Shown here piece after piece: positions 1 to 6,500 of a stretch of 9,900 nt of DNA. The translations under genes and the position numbers were made by a program. Source of the stretch: Betaproteobacteria bacterium (GTDB lineage: Bacteria; Pseudomonadota; Gammaproteobacteria; Burkholderiales; Burkholderiaceae_C); NCBI GenBank assembly GCA_009923895.1, contig RFSP01000051.1, forward strand, positions 1-9,900, written 5' to 3'. The notes beneath the pieces are model-generated. The model was not told where the DNA came from. It did not search any database and worked only from the letters and a program-made list of their open reading frames with translations. Within the stretch, counting starts at the first letter, position 1. Each line of letters starts with the position of its first letter.

Positions 1-107
1 AGCCAGGTCACGGCCAGCAAGGGCAGCCACCAAGCCCAGGTGAGGGGGTAGGCCAGCGTATGGGCTGCACCGACACACACGGCCAAGAACAGCTCGCGCC
101 CGCTCAC
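1..107 (-). CDS. lnt: Apolipoprotein N-acyltransferase, N-terminal fragment (cut by window edge)
   Basis: This is the first 35 codons of a membrane protein that continues beyond the window. The translation begins VSGRELFLAVCVGAAHTLAY and goes on through a Trp-rich hydrophobic stretch, resembling the first transmembrane helices of Lnt, the inner-membrane enzyme that adds the third acyl chain to lipoproteins. The strongest support is context: it directly follows corC/ybeX on the same strand, the conserved ybeX-lnt order of proteobacteria. The start is uncertain. I chose the GTG at 107-105, but a TTG at 152-150, next to the corC stop and about 8 nt after an AGGA, is in the same open frame and would add 15 residues. 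Too little is present to check the nitrilase-like catalytic domain. Confidence 0.6.
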   Translation of the reverse strand, partial: MSGRELFLAVCVGAAHTLAYPLTWAWWLPLLAVTW

Positions 108-154
108 GGATGCGGCCGTCCATGGACCAGGGGTGGGTGGTGCCGCGGCCAAAG

Positions 155-1075
155 TCAGGGTCCTGGGGACGCGGAAGAGGCCTCGCCGTCTTCCTTGGGC
201 AAGCGCACCACCCGGTACCAGCGCACCGCGCCGCCGCGCGCCCACATGACGGTAAAGCGCCAGCCTTGCAACTCCACCGACTCACCTCGGCGAGGCACTC
301 GACCCAGCCGGTCGGACAACAGCCCGCCAATGGTGTCAAACTCGTCATCAGAACAGCGCAGCCCCAAGGCTTCGTTCACGGCCGACACGCTGGCATCCCC
401 CGCCACCCGCAAGGTGCCATCGGCCAAGGTGTAGACGCTGGCCTGCGCGTCAGACTCATCAAACTCGTCCTCAATTTCGCCCACGATTTCTTCCAGCACA
501 TCTTCGATGGTGATGAGCCCGGCGGTGTTGCCAAATTCGTCAATGACGATGGCCAGGTGGTTGCGGTTGGAGCGAAAGTCTCTGAGCAGCTCGTTCAAAC
601 GCTTGCTCTCGGGCACAAAGACCGCCGGTCGCAACAGTGTGCGCAGATGCAGTTCGGGCGCGCGTTGGACCTTCAACAAATCCTTGGCCATGAGAATGCC
701 CACGATGTGGTCTCGCGACCCTTCGATGACGGGGAACCGCGAGTGCGCGGTGTCGATCACCACGCCCAGCAGCTCCTCGTACGGCGCTCGGATATCCAGC
801 ACATCCATTCGGGGGGCGGCCACCATCACATCTCCGGCCGTCAAGTCGGCCAGTCGAAGCACGCCCTCCAGCATGGCCCGAGACTCGGGCTCGATCAGGT
901 GGCGGTCTTCGGCCTGGGCCAAGGCCTCGATCAATTCATCGCGAGAATCCAGGCCTGGCGAGACAAATTCCAGAAATCGATCCCAGAGCGTCCTCTTGGC
1001 ATTGGGGGGGTCCGAGACGCGGCGAGGCGCGCGATCGAGGTCGCGCTCGGACTTGGAAGATTGCGGATCTGACAC
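155..1075 (-). CDS. corC: CorC/YbeX-type CBS-pair protein (HlyC/CorC family)
   Basis: A 306-residue cytoplasmic protein without transmembrane segments. It contains a tandem CBS pair: about residues 80-140 (GDVMVAAPRMDV at 81-92, then a SRFPVIE...GILMAKDLL repeat end) and about 145-200 (NHLAIVIDEFGNTAGLITIEDVLEEIVGEI). A CorC_HlyC domain at about 212-292 follows, with DEFDTIGGLL and RVPRRGESVE. This is the length and order of E. coli YbeX/CorC, which lacks the DUF21 membrane domain of larger relatives. CorC was linked to magnesium/cobalt efflux with CorA; YbeX has more recently been tied to magnesium homeostasis and ribosome maturation, so a transport role is not certain. The start is GTG at 1075, the most upstream usable start; no good Shine-Dalgarno precedes it. 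lnt follows immediately, so the two are probably cotranscribed. The family assignment is firm; the exact function is not. Confidence 0.93.
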   Translation of the reverse strand: MSDPQSSKSERDLDRAPRRVSDPPNAKRTLWDRFLEFVSPGLDSRDELIEALAQAEDRHLIEPESRAMLEGVLRLADLTAGDVMVAAPRMDVLDIRAPYEELLGVVIDTAHSRFPVIEGSRDHIVGILMAKDLLKVQRAPELHLRTLLRPAVFVPESKRLNELLRDFRSNRNHLAIVIDEFGNTAGLITIEDVLEEIVGEIEDEFDESDAQASVYTLADGTLRVAGDASVSAVNEALGLRCSDDEFDTIGGLLSDRLGRVPRRGESVELQGWRFTVMWARGGAVRWYRVVRLPKEDGEASSASPGP

Positions 1076-1197
1076 AGCTTGTGCCGGAAGTGACGATACC
1101 GGCGAGAATACCCGACCTGCTTGACGGGCGCCTTTCCTTGAAGGACAGTCGATCCGCCCTCAGATGCTTCCCAACTCTTTTTGACGATCTTGCTGTC
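1076..1197. other. Divergent intergenic region between corC and the COG0523 GTPase
   Basis: This 122-bp gap must carry promoters for both corC (leftward) and the GTPase gene (rightward). I find no convincing paired -35/-10 boxes on either strand. There is a short inverted repeat, GCCGG at 1083-1087 and CCGGC at 1099-1103, which in the corC transcript would lie just before its GTG start. A TCCTT-G-AAGGA palindrome sits near 1135-1145. I see no AT-rich Zur-type palindrome, which would have been expected if the GTPase gene were zinc-repressed in the way known for gammaproteobacteria. Confidence 0.35.
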
Positions 1198-2268
1198 ATG
1201 GCTCTCATTCCTGCCACCATCCTGACCGGCTTTCTTGGCTCCGGCAAAACCACCCTTCTCAAGCGCGTGCTCAGCGAGGCCCACGGCCAAAAGATCGCTG
1301 TCATCGAAAACGAGTTTGGCGAGGAAAATATCGACAACGACATCCTCGTGACGGAGACCCAAGAGCAAGTCATTCAAATGAGCAATGGCTGCGTGTGCTG
1401 CACCATCCGCGAAGACTTGCGCACCACCTTGTCTGACCTGGCCGCGCGCCGACGCAAAGGCGAGCTGAACTTCGAGCGCGTGGTCATCGAGACCACCGGT
1501 CTGGCCGACCCCGGCCCCGTGGCACAAACCTTCTTCATGGACGACGAGGTCGCAGAAAGCTATTTGCTCGACTCCATCGTCACCCTGGTAGACGCCAAGC
1601 ACGCCGACCAACAGCTCGACACCCGCCAGGAAGCGCGGCGCCAGATCGGCTTTGCCGACCAGATTTTCATCAGCAAGACGGACCTGGTGGACGAGGCGCA
1701 TGTGCAGGCCCTGAGCCATCGCATGAAGCACATGAATCCCCGTGCGCCTCAAAAGAAGGTGCACTTTGGCGATGTGAAGATTTCTGAAGTGTTCGATCTC
1801 AAGGGCTTCAATCTCAATGCCAAGCTCGAGATCGACCCTGAGTTTCTCAATGCCCAGGACGACCATGGGCACAGCCACGACCATGACCATGACCATGGGC
1901 ACGATCACCACCACGATCACGATCATGCGCATGGTGAGCATTGCGACCACCCGCATCACCACCACCACGACGATGACGTGAAATCGTTTGTGTTTCGATC
2001 CGATCGGGCCTTCAACCCCGCCAAACTGGAGGATTTCCTCGGTGCCATCGTGCAGGTCTACGGGCCCAAGATGCTGCGCTACAAAGGGGTGCTCTATATG
2101 AAGGGCAGCGATCGCAAGGTCATTTTTCAGGGCGTGCACCAGCTCATGGGCAGTGATTTGGGGCCCAAATGGATGCCCGGCGAAAAGAAGCAAAACAAGA
2201 TGGTCTTCATTGGGATCGATCTGCCCAAAGACGTGCTGCTCCAAGGGCTGGAGCAATGCCTGAGCTGA
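1198..2268 (+). CDS. yjiA: COG0523 (CobW/YjiA-type) P-loop GTPase with His-rich loop
   Basis: A 356-residue G3E GTPase of the COG0523 family, a group of predicted metallochaperones and insertases. Seen in order: P-loop GFLGSGKTT (11-19), the switch-region motif ENEFGEENID (37-46), the metal-binding CxCC motif GCVCC (64-68), Walker B ETTGLADPGP (98-107), guanine-specificity motif SKTD (159-162, in place of NKxD), and a CobW C-terminal domain from about residue 265 (LRYKGVLYMKG, KMVFIGIDLP near the end). Length and motifs match E. coli YjiA closely. Between the domains, residues 223-257 hold 20 histidines plus one cysteine, a probable metal-binding loop. I chose ATG 1198 because it aligns with the family N terminus; a GTG at 1081 in frame would add 39 unrelated residues. 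No clear Shine-Dalgarno is visible. It lies directly upstream of a dksA of the zinc-independent type, which suggests zinc as the metal; this is inference. Cobalamin synthesis (CobW proper) is less likely, as no cob genes are nearby. Confidence 0.92.
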   Translation: MALIPATILTGFLGSGKTTLLKRVLSEAHGQKIAVIENEFGEENIDNDILVTETQEQVIQMSNGCVCCTIREDLRTTLSDLAARRRKGELNFERVVIETTGLADPGPVAQTFFMDDEVAESYLLDSIVTLVDAKHADQQLDTRQEARRQIGFADQIFISKTDLVDEAHVQALSHRMKHMNPRAPQKKVHFGDVKISEVFDLKGFNLNAKLEIDPEFLNAQDDHGHSHDHDHDHGHDHHHDHDHAHGEHCDHPHHHHHDDDVKSFVFRSDRAFNPAKLEDFLGAIVQVYGPKMLRYKGVLYMKGSDRKVIFQGVHQLMGSDLGPKWMPGEKKQNKMVFIGIDLPKDVLLQGLEQCLS

Positions 2269-2275
2269 GGTTGGC

Positions 2276-2294
2276 GGGTCTCGCGACCCTTCTT
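2276..2294 (+). terminator. Weak hairpin terminator after the GTPase gene
   Basis: Eight bases after the stop codon, GGGTC (2276-2280) and GACCC (2285-2289) form a perfect 5-bp stem with a TCGC loop, followed by TTCTT. The stem is short and the T tract is interrupted, so termination may be partial and some transcription may run on into dksA. Confidence 0.4.
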
Positions 2295-2305
2295 GAGCCT
2301 GCCCA

Positions 2306-2335
2306 TGGACCGGGGCGTCCGACCCTCGCTACAAT
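2306..2335 (+). promoter_or_regulatory. Putative sigma70 promoter of dksA with GC-rich discriminator
   Basis: TACAAT at 2330-2335 matches the -10 consensus at five of six positions. TGGACC at 2306-2311 matches the -35 at four of six, with an 18-bp spacer. Transcription would start near 2342, leaving a leader of about 58 nt. The bases just after the -10 (CCGCGCGCCCG) are almost all G/C, the discriminator type that ppGpp and DksA inhibit in known promoters, so autoregulation is possible. The -10 is persuasive and the -35 is weak. Confidence 0.5.
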
Positions 2336-2340
2336 CCGCG

Positions 2341-2363
2341 CGCCCGTTAAATCCCTTCGGGCG
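2341..2363 (+). other. Small hairpin in the dksA 5' leader
   Basis: CGCCCG (2341-2346) and CGGGCG (2358-2363) can form a 6-bp stem with an 11-nt loop at the very start of the predicted dksA mRNA. It ends 24 nt before the Shine-Dalgarno and no long T run follows it. It could protect the 5' end or be a chance result of GC richness. Confidence 0.25.
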
Positions 2364-2387
2364 GCCTAACCCCCGCCCGATTCCGCC

Positions 2388-2392
2388 AGGAG
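2388..2392 (+). promoter_or_regulatory. Ribosome binding site that fixes the TTG start of dksA
   Basis: A perfect AGGAG lies 7 nt before TTG 2400-2402, and no other good start is nearby in frame. This decides for a TTG start. The 11 bases CCGCCAGGAGT around it (2383-2393) recur exactly at the icmF start (3503-3513). Confidence 0.75.
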
Positions 2393-2399
2393 TCGACCG

Positions 2400-3497
2400 T
2401 TGAGCAAGTCGTCCGTCAAGACCCCCAAAAAGGCCGCCAAGGCCGGTCGATCCACGGCCCCGGCCCGTAAGCCCACAGCCAAGCCCGCAGCCAAGCCTGC
2501 GCCCAAAGCCGCAGCCAAGGCGCCGCCCAAGAAAGCAGCCAAAACGGCGGCCAAGGCGGTGAAGGCCCCTGTCAAGCCTGCAGCCAAGCCCAAAAGCGCC
2601 AAGACTCCGAGCGCCGCTCGACCCAAGACGGTGGTCAAAGCGACACCCAAAACAACGACGAAGGCGGCTGCAAAGCCCGCTGCGAAGCCTGCTGCGAAGC
2701 CTGCAAAGAAGGCGGCTCCTAAAGCGGCTCCTAAATCAACCCCCAAGGCGACCCCTAAAGCGTCCCCTAAAGCAACCCCTAAGGCAACCCCCAAGGCAAC
2801 CCTCAAGGCGCCTCCTAAGCCCACGCTCAAGCCTGCCCCTAAGCCTGCCCCTAAGGCCCCTCCTGCCAAGGCCGCTACTAAAGCCTCGGCCAAGGAGTCT
2901 GCCAAGCCCAAGGTGGCCGCGCCTACTCTTCCACCTGCCCCGTCGACTGCGGCCGCCCATCGGTTCGCCGACCGCTTCGGCCCGGCAAAAACCCCCTCTA
3001 GAAAGCTTCCCGAACCGATGGAGTCCCCCAAGACCACTGCCAAAGCAGATCCCAAGCTGGTCAACGCCTGGAAAAAGAAGGCCGGCCGCGACCTGACCGA
3101 GGCCGAGCTGCTCGCCATGCCCGAGAGCGAGTACATGAATGACCACCAGCTGGAATTCTTCCGTCATCGGCTGATCGCCCAAAAAGACGACCTGTTGTCC
3201 AATGCAGGTGAGACCACCGAACACTTGAGGGAAGAAACCTCCATCGTGCCCGACCCTGCCGACCGGGCCACCATCGAAGAAGAGCATGCGCTTGAATTGC
3301 GCACACGAGACCGTGAGCGCAAGCTGCTGAAAAAGATCATGCAGGCGCTTGCAAGCATTGACAGCGGTGATTACGGTTTTTGTGATGAAACCGGTGAGCC
3401 CATCGGCCTGCCCCGGCTTTTGGCCCGACCCACCGCCACCTTGTCGCTCGAGGCGCAACAACGGCGAGAGCTCAAGCAAAAGATGTTCGGGGATTGA
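2400..3497 (+). CDS. dksA: DksA, RNA polymerase-binding transcription factor, with long Lys/Ala/Pro-rich N-terminal tail
   Basis: A 365-residue protein. The C-terminal ~140 residues are DksA, which binds the RNA polymerase secondary channel and works with ppGpp. Visible are LTEAELLAMPESEYMN (232-247), the coiled-coil tip DPADRA with the two functional aspartates (285, 288), the conserved EEEHALELRTRDRERKLLKK helix, and the finger region. The finger reads Cys328-x2-Thr331-x17-Ser349-x2-Ala352: only one of the four zinc ligands of E. coli DksA remains, so it probably binds no zinc. This pattern is known from zinc-independent DksA proteins such as Pseudomonas DksA2 and from alphaproteobacteria. 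Residues 1-185 are almost entirely Lys, Ala, Pro, Ser and Thr (AAKP, ATPK, SPKA units), like histone H1 or AlgP tails, and probably disordered and able to bind nucleic acid. E. coli DksA has 151 residues, so the tail more than doubles the protein. The start is TTG behind a perfect AGGAG. icmF begins 24 nt downstream with no terminator between. The DksA identity is firm; the tail's role is unknown. Confidence 0.95.
   Translation: MSKSSVKTPKKAAKAGRSTAPARKPTAKPAAKPAPKAAAKAPPKKAAKTAAKAVKAPVKPAAKPKSAKTPSAARPKTVVKATPKTTTKAAAKPAAKPAAKPAKKAAPKAAPKSTPKATPKASPKATPKATPKATLKAPPKPTLKPAPKPAPKAPPAKAATKASAKESAKPKVAAPTLPPAPSTAAAHRFADRFGPAKTPSRKLPEPMESPKTTAKADPKLVNAWKKKAGRDLTEAELLAMPESEYMNDHQLEFFRHRLIAQKDDLLSNAGETTEHLREETSIVPDPADRATIEEEHALELRTRDRERKLLKKIMQALASIDSGDYGFCDETGEPIGLPRLLARPTATLSLEAQQRRELKQKMFGD
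2667..2852 (+). repeat. Degenerate 12-bp tandem repeats encoding the basic tail of DksA
   Basis: Within dksA three blocks of 12-bp units follow one another. Around 2670-2711 the unit is AAGCCTGCTGCG or close variants (AAKP). At 2736-2819 there are about seven units of the ACCCCTAAAGCA kind (T/S-P-K-A). At 2829-2852 there are two exact copies of AAGCCTGCCCCT. All stay in frame because the unit is a multiple of three. The block uses CCT, AAA and GCT codons more than the flanking parts of the gene, as expected for growth by slippage, so its length may vary between strains. Confidence 0.8.
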
Positions 3498-3507
3498 CCT
3501 CCCCGCC

Positions 3508-3512
3508 AGGAG
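3508..3512 (+). promoter_or_regulatory. Ribosome binding site of icmF
   Basis: AGGAG ends 9 nt before ATG 3522 and supports this start. A TTG at 3513 in the same frame directly abuts the AGGAG and is therefore too close to be used. Confidence 0.7.
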
Positions 3513-3521
3513 TTGCGCGCC

Positions 3522-6500
3522 ATGACCGACCTGTCTGCCGATTTCAAAGCCCTCGCCGAATATCGCCCCACCCACAAGGTCCGGTTTGTCACGGCAGCCA
3601 GCCTCTTTGATGGCCACGATGCGGCCATCAACATCATGCGACGCATTTTGCAGAGCATGGGCGCTGAGGTCATCCACTTGGGGCACAACCGATCGGTCGA
3701 TGAAGTGGTCACGGCGGCCCTTCAAGAAGACGCCCATGGCATCGCGCTGAGCAGCTACCAGGGGGGCCACGTCGAGTACTTCAAGTACATGGTGGACCTC
3801 TTGCGCAGCCGAGGCGGAGAGCACATCCAGGTGTTTGGTGGCGGCGGCGGGGTCATTGTGCCGGCCGAGATCCGCGAACTGCATGACTACGGAGTGGGGC
3901 GCATCTACAGTCCCGAAGACGGCCAACGCATGGGTTTGCAGGGCATGATTGGCGAAATGCTCATGCGCTGCGACCGCGGGTTGACTGCTCATGCGCCCAA
4001 AGAGATGTCGGCCCTGCAAGGGCATACCGATGCCGCATGGCGCGCTTTGGCCCAGACCATCACCGCGCTTGAAAATGGCCAAGCCGACCCTGCTTTCAAG
4101 GCCGCTCTGACCCAATATGCCGCGCGGGTTCACACCCCGGTGATCGGCATCACGGGCACCGGCGGGGCCGGCAAGTCCAGCCTCACCGACGAACTCATCC
4201 GCCGTTTGCGGCTTGATCAGGCCGATGCGCTGCGGGTGGCGCTCATCAGCATCGACCCTTCACGCCGCAAGAGCGGCGGAGCGCTGTTGGGCGACCGCAT
4301 CCGCATGAACGCCATTGGCCCTTGGCAGCAGGGTCCACGCGTGTACATGCGCAGCCTGGCCACCCGCGATTTCGGCAGTGAAATCAGTCAAGCCCTGCCC
4401 GATGTGGTGGCGGCCTGCAAAGCAGCCGGCTTTGATCTCATCATTGTCGAGACCTCTGGCATCGGCCAAGGCGATGCGGCCATCGTGCCTCTGGTGGATG
4501 TGCCCTTGTACGTCATGACTCCCGAATTCGGTGCCGCCAGCCAACTCGAGAAGATCGACATGCTGGACTTTGCAGAGTTTGTGGCCATCAACAAATTCGA
4601 CCGCAAAGGCGCACTCGATGCGTGGCGCGACGTGGCCAAGCAAGTTCAGCGCAATCGAGAGGCGTGGACATCTCCGACCGAAGACATGCCGGTCTTCGGC
4701 ACCATGGCCAGCCGCTTCAATGACGACGGCGTGACCGCCCTGTACCAAGCCCTCAAGCCGCGCCTCATCGAGCTGGGCCTGCCTCTGAAGGAGGGCGTTT
4801 TGCCGCGGGTGAGCACCCGCCACAGCAGCCATCAAAGCACCATCGTGCCCGGCGCTCGCGTGCGCTATTTGGCTGACATTGCCGACACGGTGCGCGCTTA
4901 CAAGCGTCATGCGCGCGCACAGTCTCGCATTGCCCGCGAGGTGCAACAGCTGCGGGCCAGCGCCGACATGCTGCACACCAACAAACCCGAGCGGCACCGC
5001 GCTCGCGAGGCCGTGATTGACTTGGCCGTGCAACGCGAAGAGCTCCTCGATGCCCATTCGCGCAAGCTGCTGGCGCAGTGGCCCGACATGCAAAAAGCCT
5101 ATGCGGGCGATGAATATGTGGTCAAGATTCGCGACAAAGAAGTCCGCACGGCATTGACCCACACCACCTTGTCGGGCAACAAGATTCGCAAAGTCGCGCT
5201 GCCCTCCTATGAATGTCATGGAGAGCTGCTCAAGTGGCTCTTGCTGGAGAACGTTCCCGGCTCCTTCCCCTACACCGCCGGCACCTTTGCCTTCAAGCGC
5301 GAAAACGAAGACCCCACCCGCATGTTTGCGGGCGAGGGAGATGCTTTCCGCACCAACCGGCGCTTCAAGCTGCTGTCTGAAGGCATGCCCGCCAAGCGGC
5401 TGTCCACCGCGTTTGACTCTGTCACGCTGTACGGCAACGACCCCGACCTGCGTCCCGACATCTACGGCAAAGTCGGCAATTCGGGCGTGTCGATCGCCAC
5501 GCTCGACGACCTCAAGGTTCTGTACTCGGGATTCGACCTGACCCACCCCAGCACGTCGGTGAGCATGACCATCAATGGGCCCGCGCCCAGCATCCTGGCC
5601 ATGTTCATGAACACGGCCATCGATCAGAACCTCGACAAATTCAAAGCCGACAATGGGCGTGAGCCCACGCGAGATGAGGCGCAAAAGATTCGAGCCTGGA
5701 CGCTGGCCAATGTGCGCGGCACCGTGCAGGCCGACATCCTCAAAGAAGACCAGGGCCAAAACACTTGCATCTTCTCCACCGAGTTCAGCCTCAAGGTCAT
5801 GGGCGACATCGCCGAGTGGTTCGTGCAGCACGATGTGCGCAATTTCTACTCGGTGTCGATTTCGGGCTATCACATTGCTGAAGCCGGGGCCAACCCCATC
5901 AGCCAGCTGGCGTTCACGCTCAGCAACGGGTTCACCTTCGTCGAAGCCTACCTCGCCCGGGGCATGCACATTGACGACTTTGCCCCCAACCTGAGCTTCT
6001 TCTTCAGCAACGGCATGGACCCCGAGTACACGGTGCTCGGCCGCGTGGCGCGTCGCATCTGGTCCACCGCCATGCGCGACCGCTATGGCGCCAACGAGCG
6101 CTCGCAAAAGCTCAAGTACCACATCCAGACCAGCGGCCGCAGCCTGCACGCGCAGGAGATCGACTTCAACGACATTCGCACCACCTTGCAGGCGCTGATT
6201 GCCGTGTACGACAACTGCAACTCGCTGCACACCAACGCTTACGACGAAGCCATCACCACGCCCACCGAAGAAAGTGTGCGTCGCGCCATGGCCATCCAGC
6301 TCATCATCAACCGCGAGTGGGGCCTGGCCAAGAACGAAAACCCCAGCCAAGGCGCCTTCATCATCGATGAGCTCACCGAGCTGGTTGAAGAAGCCGTCCT
6401 CAGTGAGTTTGAGCGGATTGCCGAGCGGGGTGGCGTGCTCGGAGCCATGGAAACCGGCTATCAGCGCAGCAAGATTCAAGAAGAGAGCATGCATTACGAG

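Noticed and set aside
1081..1197. Longer GTPase start at GTG 1081
   Set aside because: The extra 39 residues do not resemble the family, while ATG 1198 places the P-loop at the usual distance from the N terminus.
1890..1968. His-codon run considered as a CRISPR-like or non-coding repeat
   Set aside because: The copies are short CAC/CAT/GAC codon runs in frame with a conserved protein, without spacers of regular length.
931..2256. A 441-codon minus-strand frame with a Val/Met-rich hydrophobic run
   Set aside because: The hydrophobic run is the complement of the His/Asp codons of the GTPase His-rich loop, and the frame overlaps two well-supported genes.
2366..3136. A 256-codon minus-strand frame with Leu-Gly-Val-Ala repeats that looks like a membrane or repeat protein
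   Set aside because: It is the reverse complement of the Lys/Pro/Ala repeat in dksA; the sense frame has a good ribosome binding site and a conserved DksA domain.
3609..3626. IcmF cobalamin motif reads DxHxxA rather than DxHxxG
   Set aside because: As far as I recall the alanine is typical of the IcmF group and the axial histidine is intact, so I do not treat it as a defect.
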